NCBI RefSeq assembly: GCF_900475885.1 | Contig: NZ_LS483429.1 | Coordinates: forward strand, 744,001-808,000 | DNA from: Haemophilus aegyptius | GTDB taxonomy: Bacteria > Pseudomonadota > Gammaproteobacteria > Enterobacterales > Pasteurellaceae | DNA length: 64,000 nt | Direction: 5' to 3' | Made by a program: the position numbers and the translations under genes | Notes under the pieces: model-generated | What the model was told of the DNA's origin: nothing | Seen by the model: only the letters and a program-made list of their open reading frames with translations | The model's database searches: none | Shown: piece by piece, positions 1 to 8,549 of the stretch | How the letters are laid out: each line of letters starts with the position of its first letter | How positions within the stretch are numbered: the first letter of the stretch is position 1

Positions 1-1
1 T

Positions 2-424
2 CATCGCCTAGACGATAAATCCATTCGTATTAATGGCTTTAATGCTGGGGGTGCGGTGTTTGAGCCTGATGTGGAATATGTTTATGGTAAAACCAATCGA
101 GATATGTTCGCCAATATTAAGGCTCAGGCGTGGTGGCGTTTACGCGATCGTTTCTATAAAACCTATCGGGCGATAACGTATGAAGAGCAATATCCCGTTG
201 ATGAGATGATTAGTCTTTCTTCCGATATAAGGGATTTGGAATATTTAAAAGCAGAATTGGCACGCCCTTATGTGGATTATGACGGTAATGGGCGTGTAAA
301 AGTAGAAAGTAAGAAAGATATGAAAAAGCGTGGCATTCCGTCACCGAATAAGGCGGATGCGTTGGTAATGTGTTTCGCACCGAAAGAAGATGTATTGTCG
401 CGTTTCATTGGGTTAGGAAGTTAA
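2..424 (+). CDS. Phage terminase large subunit, C-terminal part
   Basis: This is the end of the DNA-packaging motor protein. The frame is open from the window edge, so the N-terminal ATPase half lies outside and the visible 140 codons are only the C-terminal, nuclease-side part. The tail of the protein has the '[10 protein letters not shown]' motif that usually closes terminase nuclease domains. A GTG at 56 is merely internal. The stop lies one base before the portal ATG, so terminase and portal are a tightly packed pair. The call rests on the motif and on the position directly upstream of a portal gene. Confidence 0.8.
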   Translation, partial: HRLDDKSIRINGFNAGGAVFEPDVEYVYGKTNRDMFANIKAQAWWRLRDRFYKTYRAITYEEQYPVDEMISLSSDIRDLEYLKAELARPYVDYDGNGRVKVESKKDMKKRGIPSPNKADALVMCFAPKEDVLSRFIGLGS

Positions 425-425
425 T

Positions 426-1742
426 ATGGCATTTAATCAAGACGGCTACGCCGAAGCCTTGGGGATTAATCATTTTGCAAGAAATTCTGCAAATTCAACC
501 GCACTTTTTGATTTAACGTTATATGAGTTAGGTGGTTTAGCCGCACGGGTGGTCGATATGCCAGCAGATGCGGCGATTTCACGTTCGATTGAAATTCAAG
601 GCGATCAAGATGATGCGATTAGCAATGAGATTGAACGGTTGAAGATTTTGCCTGCATTGGCAGATATGGTGCGTTGGTCGCGGTTTTTTGGTGGTGCGGT
701 TATGGTTTTATTGACCGATGACGGTGCGCGATTAAGTGAGCCGTTAGAGCCAAGTCGCATTACACGTATCGATGAAGTGCGAGTGTTTGATTTAAGTCAA
801 ATTTCGCCTACGGCTAATCGCTATTCCGATCCAACCAAGCCAAATTATGGTCGCTATTCCAGTTATCGGTTAAATATCGGTACGATTGCTGGTTCGCTTG
901 ATAGTCAGGTAGAAATCCATGAAAGCCGTTTGTTATTTATGGGCGGTGATTCATTGCCAGAACGTCTAAAAAATGGCTTACATTGGATTGGGCGTAGTGC
1001 GGTTAGATCGGTTTATCCAAAAATTCGTGATTATCAAAAATCATTGATGTGGGCTTCGTTAATTCTTGAACGCAAACAGCAAGCGGTTCATAAAATGAAA
1101 GGGCTTGCATTGGCAATTGATAATGGATTAGAGCCTGTTATTCGAGAGCGTATCAATCTTGTTGAACGTGGGCGTAGTCTGTTAAATGGCGTAGCTGTTG
1201 ATAGCGAAGACGATTACAACATTCTCAATGCGGATTTAGGCGGGATTGTTGATGTGCTTGATGAATTTAAAGTAGCGATTTCGGCTGATGTGAATATTCC
1301 AGTGGCGATTTTATTCGGGCAGTCAGCTAAAGGTATGAACGCCACAGGACAGAGCGATTTTGAAAGCTATTACGATTTGGTCGAAAGTATTCAACAACAT
1401 AAAATCAAGCCAGTGCTTGAAAAGCTGATTGAACTATTGATGTTTCAAAAGCATATTAAGCCGTTTGAGAACTGGAAAATCAAATTCCCGTCGCTTAATA
1501 CACCAACTGACAAAGAAATAGCCGATGTGCGTAAAACGAATGCGGATGCAGCGAAAATCGAGCTTGATCGCTTAATTAATTTGGTTGATTCGGGTGCATT
1601 ATCCACAGAAGAATTGCGAACACAGATTGCCGGGGAGTTTGGCATTCAAGCGGACAAATTGCCACAGGTAGATGACGATGATGTTGAAAAGTATCAAGAA
1701 GAACAGAAAGCCAAAGGCGTGGTTGTTTCCTCACGCAATTGA
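426..1742 (+). CDS. Phage portal protein (DUF1073 / Gp6-like)
   Basis: A 438-residue portal protein, forming the dodecameric ring through which DNA enters and leaves the capsid. The N-terminal half has the family's run of short conserved blocks (for example 'VVDMPADAAISRSIEI' near residue 40 and 'RWSRFFGGAVM' near 82). The late part 'FGQSAKGMNATGQSDFESYYD' (around 298-318) is the typical portal signature before the long helix. It sits between terminase and the MuF-type head protein, the usual order, and its 3' end overlaps the next gene by 71 bp. An uptake-signal 9-mer lies inside the coding region near 499. Confidence 0.88.
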   Translation: MAFNQDGYAEALGINHFARNSANSTALFDLTLYELGGLAARVVDMPADAAISRSIEIQGDQDDAISNEIERLKILPALADMVRWSRFFGGAVMVLLTDDGARLSEPLEPSRITRIDEVRVFDLSQISPTANRYSDPTKPNYGRYSSYRLNIGTIAGSLDSQVEIHESRLLFMGGDSLPERLKNGLHWIGRSAVRSVYPKIRDYQKSLMWASLILERKQQAVHKMKGLALAIDNGLEPVIRERINLVERGRSLLNGVAVDSEDDYNILNADLGGIVDVLDEFKVAISADVNIPVAILFGQSAKGMNATGQSDFESYYDLVESIQQHKIKPVLEKLIELLMFQKHIKPFENWKIKFPSLNTPTDKEIADVRKTNADAAKIELDRLINLVDSGALSTEELRTQIAGEFGIQADKLPQVDDDDVEKYQEEQKAKGVVVSSRN

Positions 1743-2940
1743 GCGTGAATATGTGGGTTATTTACGTGGTGTGGCGAGAAACATTAATACGATGGTTAAT
1801 CAAAAATTCGTTGAAATTCGACCGCACTTTCAGGCAAATATTCGACAAGATAGTTTTTCTGACATACTTGAACGTTGGCTTATTGAATTATTGCAAGCGG
1901 TATTGATTTTTGTTGATGAAAAAGAAATTACGCAATTTGTGCGTGGTTATGTGAAGCAAACGGCTGATTTTAATCGCAGACAGTTTCACAAGGTGCTGAA
2001 ATCAGTTTATAGCGTCGATGTTTTCACGACTGAACCTTGGCTTGATGATGCATTAAAAATTGCGGAATGGGAAAATATCCGTCTAATAAAAAGCCTTCCT
2101 ACGCAGACGTTAGAAAAATTGCGTAGTCGCTTTACTCAAGCGGTGCGCGGTGGTTGGCGTTGGGAAAGCGTGGTAGATGATGTGAAGTCTATCCTTAACA
2201 CCAACGAGAAACGTGCAACATTAATTGCTCGTGACCAAATTGGCAAGTTAAACGGTCATTTGACGAAGTTGCGCCAGCAAAATATCGGCGTGAAGTCGTA
2301 TATTTGGCGCGGTATGCTTGATGAGCGTGAGCGGGCGCACCACGTTGATCGTGAGGGTAAACAATTTGATTGGGATAATCCACCTGATGACGGACATCCG
2401 GGGGAGCCTATTTTATGTCGTTGCTATGCGGAGGCGGTATTCCCTGAATTTGAAGATCTTGGGAGAGATGACGCTGAACCGATAGATCCTATTTCAACAA
2501 TCAAAACAGGGAAAATGAACTTAGATGAGTTGTTTGATAATTCATTATCCGGTGGTGGAAATAAGTCATTTTCTAATTTTGGTTCGGTTGATCCTGCCTT
2601 AGTTACGCTTGCTAAAGAAAGTATTGGATTAGATATAAGCGGTTGGCAGCATAGCATTGATGAATCGAGTATACGCCATATTCTAAAGCAACACGGAAAT
2701 GAGAAAGCTGAAAATAAGCGTGGGCAAAGAGCGGTAACAAAAGCCGATATTTTGATGTTGCCGCAGATTGTTTCGTCATTTGATAGTATTGACTACACTG
2801 GGACAAGTGATGCGGGAAATGAAACGTTTTTACTACGCAAAGAAATTGGAGATGAAATCTTTTGCGTTCAAGAAGTTAGAAAACGCCATAAGAAAATTGC
2901 AGTAAAAACAATGTGGATTCGGAAAAAGAAAAAACCATAA
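1672..2940 (+). CDS. MuF-type head morphogenesis protein with C-terminal BECR-like nuclease domain
   Basis: 422 residues. The middle is a Mu gpF-like minor head protein: helices around 130-210, an 'RAHH' stretch near 222 and the family's closing 'PILCRCYAEAV' with Cys249 and Cys251. These proteins are packaged in small numbers near the portal. Residues about 325-420 are a separate added domain beginning 'SIRHILKQHG' and ending with a strand pattern 'KKIAVKTMWI'. This pattern resembles the phage Barnase/EndoU/ColicinE5-D/RelE-like (PBECR) nuclease domains that are often fused to MuF proteins. The start at 1672 lies inside the portal gene, and Met codons at 1678 and 1681 are equally possible. 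The nuclease call is inference from the motif, not shown activity. Confidence 0.75.
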   Translation: MTMMLKSIKKNRKPKAWLFPHAIEREYVGYLRGVARNINTMVNQKFVEIRPHFQANIRQDSFSDILERWLIELLQAVLIFVDEKEITQFVRGYVKQTADFNRRQFHKVLKSVYSVDVFTTEPWLDDALKIAEWENIRLIKSLPTQTLEKLRSRFTQAVRGGWRWESVVDDVKSILNTNEKRATLIARDQIGKLNGHLTKLRQQNIGVKSYIWRGMLDERERAHHVDREGKQFDWDNPPDDGHPGEPILCRCYAEAVFPEFEDLGRDDAEPIDPISTIKTGKMNLDELFDNSLSGGGNKSFSNFGSVDPALVTLAKESIGLDISGWQHSIDESSIRHILKQHGNEKAENKRGQRAVTKADILMLPQIVSSFDSIDYTGTSDAGNETFLLRKEIGDEIFCVQEVRKRHKKIAVKTMWIRKKKKP

Positions 2941-3062
2941 ATCTCACATAGTGCTTGGTTCACTCTGGCACCTGCTTAACGTCCGAAACGTGCTATGTCC
3001 TACGATTTATGGTTTTCTGTATTATAGAGCATTGAATTTAAATTTCAATTTTTGGAGATCAT
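2941..3062 (+). other. Non-coding, partly structured stretch after the MuF-nuclease gene
   Basis: No ORF is visible here, which is unusual in a module whose other genes overlap or abut. A 6-bp pair ACATAG (2946-2951) / CTATGT (2993-2998) encloses shorter internal pairs such as ACGT/ACGT around the sequence at 2979-2991. Further on, ATTGAA and TTCAAT (about 3032-3050) form a hairpin followed by five T, a possible weak terminator. A GGAG ribosome site at 3055 belongs to the next gene. What the stretch does is unknown. Confidence 0.4.
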
Positions 3063-3065
3063 TAT

Positions 3066-4139
3066 ATGGTAATGCGATACGACCGCCGTGGCATTCAGGC
3101 ACGGCGAGATGATAACGGTTTTATTTATGACACCCCTATTCTGACAAGAAGTGGGGTGTTTGTTTATGAGCTTCCTAATGGCAAAACTCGACGTGAATAT
3201 CGTCCGCCCGATGAAGTATTTAAGGCGGATAGTTTACGCGCTTATAAGGGATTGCCGATTACAGAAGATCATCACGGACTTGTGACGAAAAATAATGCGC
3301 ATTTGGTGGTGGGCTCTATCTTAACGGAAGGTAAACAAGATGGGCAAAATTTAACGGCAGATATTGTGATTCACAATACGAAAGCCGTTGATTTTGGAAA
3401 AAAAGAATTGTCGGTTGGCTATAAGGTAGATATTGACGAGACGAGCGGTACAACAGAAGACGGCGAGCCGTATGATGTGATCCAGCGTAATATTCGTCCT
3501 AACCATTTAGCCATTGTGACAGTTGGGCGTGCAGGCAATGCCGCACTTAATTTAGATGCGGCAGATGCCGTGGAATTTAACGAAGATGGAGAAAATCCGA
3601 TGAGTAACACTCAAACAACGCTTTCTGACATTCGCTTAGATAGCGGCATTACGTATCAAGCCGCACCCGAAGTGATTGTTGAATTAAATAAACTAAAACA
3701 AGACGCCAAAGACGCAGTGACAGCAAAAGACAAAGAAGCGGCACGCGCAGATGCGGCAGAAGCGAAAGTGAAAGAGCTTGAAACGCAGGTTGAACAAATT
3801 AAACAAGATGCGGTAAGTCAAGCCAAGGTGCGTGTTGAATTGGAAAACGTAGCGAAAGTGCATAATGTGGAAGTGAAAGCTGATAGTACCGACCGTGCGT
3901 TGCGTGAAGCAGTAATTAAGGCAATTCGTCAAGACGATGCGGATTTATCGCAAAAATCCGATGGTTATATTGAAGCGGCGTTTGATATTGCGGTAAGCGA
4001 TGCCAAACAACGCGAGGATGCGGCAGGTTTGCAGCGTCAGCAATTAACACCATCTGCCACAAATCAAACCACATTCACGCAGGATAGCCAAACGAAATTA
4101 ACTGGTCGTGCGGCAATGATTGCAAGTCGTAACCAATAG
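3066..4139 (+). CDS. DUF2213 prohead protease / internal scaffold fusion
   Basis: 357 residues. The N-terminal 160 residues resemble the DUF2213 family, thought to be a herpesvirus-like serine protease that matures the prohead. Candidate catalytic residues are His69/His70 in 'ITEDHHG' and Ser116 in 'KELSVGY'. Residues about 200-260 are Lys/Glu/Ala-rich coiled coil, followed by an acidic, low-complexity tail, which is what a scaffold looks like. One gene therefore probably supplies both protease and scaffold. A GGAGATC site sits before the ATG at 3066. Its place just ahead of the cement and capsid genes agrees with this job. Confidence 0.78.
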   Translation: MVMRYDRRGIQARRDDNGFIYDTPILTRSGVFVYELPNGKTRREYRPPDEVFKADSLRAYKGLPITEDHHGLVTKNNAHLVVGSILTEGKQDGQNLTADIVIHNTKAVDFGKKELSVGYKVDIDETSGTTEDGEPYDVIQRNIRPNHLAIVTVGRAGNAALNLDAADAVEFNEDGENPMSNTQTTLSDIRLDSGITYQAAPEVIVELNKLKQDAKDAVTAKDKEAARADAAEAKVKELETQVEQIKQDAVSQAKVRVELENVAKVHNVEVKADSTDRALREAVIKAIRQDDADLSQKSDGYIEAAFDIAVSDAKQREDAAGLQRQQLTPSATNQTTFTQDSQTKLTGRAAMIASRNQ

Positions 4140-4149
4140 GAGCAAAACG

Positions 4150-4569
4150 ATGTCTATGTACGATCAATTACAACAAAAAGCCTTTGCTGGTATGAAAGGC
4201 GATAGCCGCTATGATTTGGTAGAAACTTTTGCAGCAGAAGCGGAAATCCCTTTTGGTGTGGTAATCACACAAGGTACAAAAGCTAATCAAGCTAAATTAG
4301 GTGGCACTAAGCCCATTGGCATTGCGTTACATTCCCATGCTGTAGTAGGCGGTTATGCGAAATTTGATGCGGTTTCCGTATTGCGTAAAGGGGTTGCGTG
4401 GTGTGTAGTGAAAGACAGCGAAGCGATTACGGCAGGAAGTGCGGTAAGTTTTGACCCCGCTTCAGGCAAGGTGGCAAAAACTGGCACAGCATTACCGAAT
4501 GCAACCTTTAAAACCGCCGTAGTAGATTGCGGTAAATATGGCAAGCTCGCGTTAGTCGAGTTAGCTTAA
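4150..4569 (+). CDS. Capsid cement (decoration) protein, Gp24-like
   Basis: 139 residues starting at the ATG at 4150, which has an AGGAGC ribosome site 6 bases upstream. The longer frame from 4120 overlaps the previous gene and lacks a site. The protein is small, soluble and beta-rich, with a 'GVVITQGTKANQAKLGGTKPIGIA' type stretch seen in phage structural cement proteins that strengthen the capsid shell. It lies between protease/scaffold and major capsid gene, the standard position for a decoration protein. The identification comes from this context and a weak sequence resemblance. Confidence 0.65.
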   Translation: MSMYDQLQQKAFAGMKGDSRYDLVETFAAEAEIPFGVVITQGTKANQAKLGGTKPIGIALHSHAVVGGYAKFDAVSVLRKGVAWCVVKDSEAITAGSAVSFDPASGKVAKTGTALPNATFKTAVVDCGKYGKLALVELA

Positions 4570-4588
4570 TTATTCAATGTTTAACGAT

Positions 4589-4617
4589 GCCCTAAGTGAA
4601 AACTTGGGGCTTTTTTA
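4589..4617 (+). terminator. Intrinsic terminator between cement and capsid genes
   Basis: GCCCTAAGT and ACTTGGGGC pair with a GAAA-type loop and are followed by six T. It stands inside the late operon, directly upstream of the major capsid ribosome site, so it probably only partly stops transcription and adjusts the cement to capsid ratio. Confidence 0.65.
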
Positions 4618-4630
4618 TTGGAGAAAAATA

Positions 4631-5578
4631 ATGACAGATATTCGTCAAGATGCGTTCGAGTTGAATGCGATCAATACTTGTTTAAATGCGGTGGGTGTAT
4701 TTAACCAAGATGCGGGCTTGTTTACGCAACGCCAATTAGAGTTTGTGCGCAACAAAATCTATGAAGAAAAATTACCGGGTATGAATGGCTTATCGCTCGT
4801 CCCTGTCTCTTCTGAAGCCCCTGAATGGGCAGAAACCGTGACTGAACGCATTTACGATATGGTCGGCATGGCTAAAGTCATTGCCAACTATGCCGATGAT
4901 TTACCGCGTGCGGATGTGGCAATGACAGAACGTGCGGTGAAAGTGAAAAACATCGGTGCTGCTTATGGCTACAATCTACAAGAGTTGAAAGCGGCGTCAG
5001 CTAATCAAACGGATTTACCGTCTTCTAAAGCTCGTGCGGCGCGTCGTGCGGTGGAAGTAAAGATGAACGAAATTGCCTTGTTAGGAGATAAAGAATTTGG
5101 TTTAAACGGCTTTATTAACCACCCGAATTTAGGAGAAACATCGGTAACTGGTGGCTGGAAAACTGCAACGGCGGATGCGGTGCTAGCGGATTTGGACAAT
5201 CTACACGATACCGTCGTGTTGCAATCAAAAGGTGTGCATCAGCCAACACACTTATTGTTGTCGCTAACCGATTATCAGACGTTATCCAGTAAGTATATGA
5301 ACACGGCTGACAAAGTGGACGTATTGACGTTCTTCAAGCGTAAACATCCTAACTTAACTATTCAGGGCTTATGGGAATTAGAGAAAGCGGGTACAGGGAA
5401 TAAGAACTTAGCGATTTGCTATGAAAAATCCCTTGATAACTTAACTCTTGAAACGCCGCAAGATTTTACCCAGTTACCGGCACAAGAACGCAATTTAGAG
5501 CTTGTTGTGAACTGTGTGGCTCGTGTGGGCGGCGTGTTCTTACGTTATCCGTTATCGGCAACCAAAGCGGAGATTTAG
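4631..5578 (+). CDS. Major capsid protein (DUF2184 family)
   Basis: 315 residues from the ATG at 4631, which follows a GGAG site. The upstream in-frame ATG at 4577 would place the terminator hairpin inside the gene and is rejected. The sequence resembles the DUF2184 group of HK97-fold capsid proteins: an N-terminal arm with 'TQRQLEFVRNKIYEEKLPG', a middle segment 'RRAVEVKMNEIALLGD' near residues 145-160 that matches the long spine helix of this fold, and a C-terminal 'RVGGVFLRYPLSATKAEI'. It forms the icosahedral shell. Confidence 0.82.
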   Translation: MTDIRQDAFELNAINTCLNAVGVFNQDAGLFTQRQLEFVRNKIYEEKLPGMNGLSLVPVSSEAPEWAETVTERIYDMVGMAKVIANYADDLPRADVAMTERAVKVKNIGAAYGYNLQELKAASANQTDLPSSKARAARRAVEVKMNEIALLGDKEFGLNGFINHPNLGETSVTGGWKTATADAVLADLDNLHDTVVLQSKGVHQPTHLLLSLTDYQTLSSKYMNTADKVDVLTFFKRKHPNLTIQGLWELEKAGTGNKNLAICYEKSLDNLTLETPQDFTQLPAQERNLELVVNCVARVGGVFLRYPLSATKAEI

Positions 5579-5580
5579 CG

Positions 5581-5769
5581 ATGATTGTACGTAATATTGA
5601 AGCCCGTTTAATTCGTGTTGGCGGCGAGTTTATCGCCCCTAATCAAGAGGTGGAAATTGCCGATGATGCGGTAGGGCTTGATCGTTTAATTAAACGTGGC
5701 GTATTAATTGACGTAACGCCGAAAGCGGAAGATGCGAAAAAAGACGGCAAAAGTAAAAAGCAGGAGTAA
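5581..5769 (+). CDS. Small phage structural protein, unknown
   Basis: 62 residues, two bases after the capsid stop and three before the next gene. It has a short beta-rich start ('RNIEARLIRVGGEFIAPNQEV') with the look of small head-proximal proteins found after capsid genes, and a strongly Lys-rich C-terminal tail. I do not recognise a specific family. The tight spacing on both sides argues that it is a genuine gene. Confidence 0.6.
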   Translation: MIVRNIEARLIRVGGEFIAPNQEVEIADDAVGLDRLIKRGVLIDVTPKAEDAKKDGKSKKQE

Positions 5770-5772
5770 TAA

Positions 5773-6123
5773 ATGAGCGCATACTCGTTACTTAATCTCT
5801 TTTACCCATTAAGCCAACAAATGCCTGAAGATATGGTAAATAAGGCGTTAAGCGTGGCTGATAATAAACGTCCAGACTGTTTATCTGATGACAAGCAAGA
5901 TGAGGCGGTGGCGTGGTATGCGGCTTATTTGTTGGCTCAGTCGATTGAAAGCGGGGTAAATGCGGCAGGTTTACGGCGTGAACGTGAAGGCGATTTAGAA
6001 CGTGAATATTTTTCAGGGAGCGATAAAGGCGGCAACGCTGAACGCTTTTTGGCGAAATATAACGAGCTAAACAATATTTGCGTACGCCTTGGTGCGATTA
6101 CCGTAGGGAGTTATTGTGTCTAG
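5773..6123 (+). CDS. Head-tail adaptor protein (DUF4054-like)
   Basis: 116 residues, almost entirely helical, with a small-gene position directly after the capsid. It has the profile of the DUF4054 family of connector proteins that sit on the portal ring and prepare the head for tail docking ('DEAVAWYAAYLLAQSIES' around residues 42-60 is the core helix). The stop overlaps the next GTG start by eight bases, which suggests coupled translation. Confidence 0.65.
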   Translation: MSAYSLLNLFYPLSQQMPEDMVNKALSVADNKRPDCLSDDKQDEAVAWYAAYLLAQSIESGVNAAGLRREREGDLEREYFSGSDKGGNAERFLAKYNELNNICVRLGAITVGSYCV

Positions 6124-6574
6124 CGTGGTTAAGGTAAAAATCAACAATAAAGGGCTTGAAAAAGAACTTGAGTTGATAAACAAAATCGGCAAAGCACGCG
6201 TAAAAGTAGGCGTTCAAGCGGATGCAGGCGTTCATTCTGAATCAGGCGAAAACTTGGTGGATATTGGTATTTGGAATGAATATGGCACGGCACATATCCC
6301 GTCTCGTCCTTTTATTCGTCAAACCTTTGAAGATAATCAACAGGCAGTGGCGCAATACTTAGGGCGTGTGGTCTCTAATGTGGCGAAAGGGGCTGATTTG
6401 GTGCAAGAGCTTTCAAAACTTGGGCAATGGTATCAAGACAAGCAGAAAAATACCTTGAAGTCTTATCCTTGGACACCGAATGCGCCATCTACGCGTAGGC
6501 GCAAGAAAAGTAGTAAACCGCTCGTAGATACCTCGCAATTAGTCAATTCAATTCGTTATAAGGTTGAAATCTGA
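6116..6574 (+). CDS. Phage neck / tail completion protein, HK97 gp10-like
   Basis: 152 residues starting with GTG at 6116, supported by an AGGGAG site just upstream. It contains 'DIGIWNEYGTAHIPSRPFIRQTF' (near residues 49-71), the pattern common to gp10-type and virion-morphogenesis proteins, where 'N-E-(Y/F)-G' and 'P-x-R-P-F' are conserved. Such proteins complete the neck or tail end. The last base of its stop is the first base of the next ATG. Confidence 0.72.
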   Translation: MSSVVKVKINNKGLEKELELINKIGKARVKVGVQADAGVHSESGENLVDIGIWNEYGTAHIPSRPFIRQTFEDNQQAVAQYLGRVVSNVAKGADLVQELSKLGQWYQDKQKNTLKSYPWTPNAPSTRRRKKSSKPLVDTSQLVNSIRYKVEI

Positions 6575-6933
6575 TGCAGATATTTTCTTCTCAATCTTCT
6601 TTTCGCAAGCCTTATACAATACTTGTGCGTTCTGACGGAGAGTACGTGAAAGGCAAGTGGGTAAACGGCGGCGAAATCGAGCAGACGTTAATGGCATCCA
6701 TTCAGCCGTTAAGCGGTGTTGAAATGGATCGCCTAGTGGTATCAATGCAGGGGCGGCGCGTTTCAAGTGCGGTAAAAATTTACACCGATCAAAAACTAAC
6801 GGTGGCTGGAGAAAATGCACACAATGGCACAGTAGTGCTATTTGACGGCGAGCGATACGAAGTGATTTCACGAGCTAGTTATCACAGTGGTGTGTTGTCA
6901 CATCATCGCTACGTGGCTATACGGGTAAAATAA
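6574..6933 (+). CDS. Head-tail connector (stopper-like) protein, unassigned
   Basis: 119 residues, mostly beta strand, with a 'DRLVVSMQGRRVSSAVKIYTD' stretch in the middle. It occupies the slot between the gp10-like and the tail-terminator genes, where a small head-closure or stopper protein is expected. No stronger family match could be made from the sequence alone. An uptake-signal 9-mer (near 6765) is embedded in the codons for Ser-Ala-Val. Confidence 0.5.
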   Translation: MQIFSSQSSFRKPYTILVRSDGEYVKGKWVNGGEIEQTLMASIQPLSGVEMDRLVVSMQGRRVSSAVKIYTDQKLTVAGENAHNGTVVLFDGERYEVISRASYHSGVLSHHRYVAIRVK

Positions 6934-6934
6934 T

Positions 6935-7444
6935 ATGCTTGAGCGTTTGTATGATTTATTGGGCGATCTATCGGATCGCCCTTTTATTCGCACCTATGAA
7001 AATGGGCGTGAGCCAGAAAAGCCATTTTTTACTTATGAACTGAAGTTTGAGAGGACACCAGAACATTTTCATTATTCGGCGGTAAATGATGAAGGCAATC
7101 AGACGGTAAAAACTCATATCGATGCCGTGCTTGAGTTGAATTATTTCGGTGGAAACAGTTTACAGGCATTGCGAGATGTTTGTATGCGCTTATCTATGCA
7201 GTCTTGTCGTGAGCGTTGGTTAAATGATGGCGTGGCATTGATTCGCATTGGGCGGATTACCCATTTAGCCTTTCTAAATGAACAGCGTGAATATGAAGAT
7301 CGGGCAATGGTAGAGCTTGAAATTCGTTATGCGGCTAGTGTGCAGGATATTATGGGTATTATTGAACAAGTGGAAGTGACGGCAAACATAGGACGTGCTT
7401 CTGAGAAAAATTTAATAGGGGTAAATGAAAATGGCGAAAATTGA
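6935..7444 (+). CDS. Phage neck/tail terminator protein (LIC_12616-like)
   Basis: 169 residues. Mixed alpha/beta protein with 'FFTYELKFER' and 'RAMVELEIRYAA' strands typical of tail terminator proteins that cap the tube and sheath at the head end. Its position immediately before the sheath gene supports this. The 3' end overlaps the sheath start by 20 bp. The family name comes from recollection of the same gene order in other simple contractile phages. Confidence 0.6.
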   Translation: MLERLYDLLGDLSDRPFIRTYENGREPEKPFFTYELKFERTPEHFHYSAVNDEGNQTVKTHIDAVLELNYFGGNSLQALRDVCMRLSMQSCRERWLNDGVALIRIGRITHLAFLNEQREYEDRAMVELEIRYAASVQDIMGIIEQVEVTANIGRASEKNLIGVNENGEN

Positions 7445-8504
7445 TCGCTTGGTAAATGTGGCTATTGATTTAAATACAACCACAATCGCCGGTAAATCTT
7501 TTAGTGATTTATTAATTTTAGGCGAACATACGCTGAATAATTCAGCACGTTTTCTGGTAGTAACCGATCCAAATGAATTATTGGATTTAGGCTTAAAATC
7601 AAACAATCCGCTTTATATCGCTGTGGCTACCGCCTTTGCGCAGCCGTCACACGTGGCACAGGTATTTATCGGACGTAAAGCACAAGATGAAAGCGTGACG
7701 GATGCGCTTGCTGCGGTCGCACGAGAAAATAACAGCTGGTATGGCTTGGCGTTGGTCTCGCGTGAAGACGCTGATGTGATGTTGGCGGCGGCGTGGGCAG
7801 AAACCAATGGTAAATTATTTGTTACCGCCTCTGCTGATGAAAAATTGCCACAATCGGCGGAGAAAACCGATATTGCGAGCAAACTTGAAGCGAAACAATA
7901 TTACCGCTCGGCGGTAATGTATTCCCATAAAGCAACGGAAGAATACCCAGAAATTGCCTTAATGAGCTATTCCTTCACATTCTATCCGGGGTCAGAAACG
8001 TGGAACTTGAAAAAACTTGCTGGCGTATCTTATTCGCCGTTAATGGAAGGCGAATACTTAGCTTGCTCGAAGAAAAACGCAACGACATTTGAGAAATTTA
8101 ACGATAGCTTTGCGGTAACGCAAGGCGGCAAAGTCGCAGCTGGGGAATGGATCGATATTATCCGTTTCCGTGATTGGTTGGTGCAGGAAGTACAAATTAA
8201 TGTGACATCCGTCTTAATCAATGCTTACGGCAAAGTGCCTTACACCGATAAAGGTATTCAATTAATTGGTGCGGCAGTGCGTCAGGCGTTAGATTTAGGT
8301 GTAGCACGTGGCGGTATTGCGCCGACAGAATTGGATGATAATAACAAGGAAATTCCAAGTTATGTGATTTCCCTTCCACTGGCGGCGAAGGTGTCGAATA
8401 ACAATAAAGGTAAGCGTTTATTGCAAGATGTGAAATTCTCGGCACGTTTAGCCGGTGCTATTCACTTAACAGAAATCAAGGGCAATCTGGCTTACAGTCT
8501 TTAA
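7425..8504 (+). CDS. Contractile tail sheath protein (DUF3383)
   Basis: 359 residues, resembling DUF3383, a compact sheath family. Visible marks are the N-terminal strand 'RLVNVAIDLNTTTIAGKSFSDLLILG', a central 'FRDWLVQEVQINV' helix (about residues 247-259), then 'GKVPYTDKGIQLIGAAVRQAL', a layout shared by contractile sheaths. Presence of a sheath shows that this is a myophage-type tail. ATG codons at 7425 and 7431 are both possible. The AGGGGT ribosome site at about 7418 is better spaced for 7431, while ORF continuity allows either. Confidence 0.82.
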   Translation: MKMAKIDRLVNVAIDLNTTTIAGKSFSDLLILGEHTLNNSARFLVVTDPNELLDLGLKSNNPLYIAVATAFAQPSHVAQVFIGRKAQDESVTDALAAVARENNSWYGLALVSREDADVMLAAAWAETNGKLFVTASADEKLPQSAEKTDIASKLEAKQYYRSAVMYSHKATEEYPEIALMSYSFTFYPGSETWNLKKLAGVSYSPLMEGEYLACSKKNATTFEKFNDSFAVTQGGKVAAGEWIDIIRFRDWLVQEVQINVTSVLINAYGKVPYTDKGIQLIGAAVRQALDLGVARGGIAPTELDDNNKEIPSYVISLPLAAKVSNNNKGKRLLQDVKFSARLAGAIHLTEIKGNLAYSL

Positions 8505-8513
8505 TCATTAACA

Positions 8514-8538
8514 GACCGCTAAAGTGCGGTCATTTTTT
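8514..8538 (+). terminator. Intrinsic terminator between sheath and tube genes, built on an uptake signal
   Basis: GACCGC pairs with GCGGTC across a 6-base loop and is followed by ATTTTTT. The right arm contains a full uptake-signal core AAGTGCGGT (8522-8530), the same device that H. influenzae uses in chromosomal terminators. It lies inside the late operon, before the highly expressed tube gene. Confidence 0.7.
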
Positions 8539-8549
8539 AGGAGAATTTT

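Noticed and set aside
4120-4149. Earlier start of the cement protein gene
   Set aside because: It overlaps the protease/scaffold gene and has no ribosome site, while the ATG at 4150 has AGGAGC.
4577-4630. Earlier start of the major capsid gene
   Set aside because: The extra 18 codons span the terminator hairpin; the ATG at 4631 follows a GGAG site.
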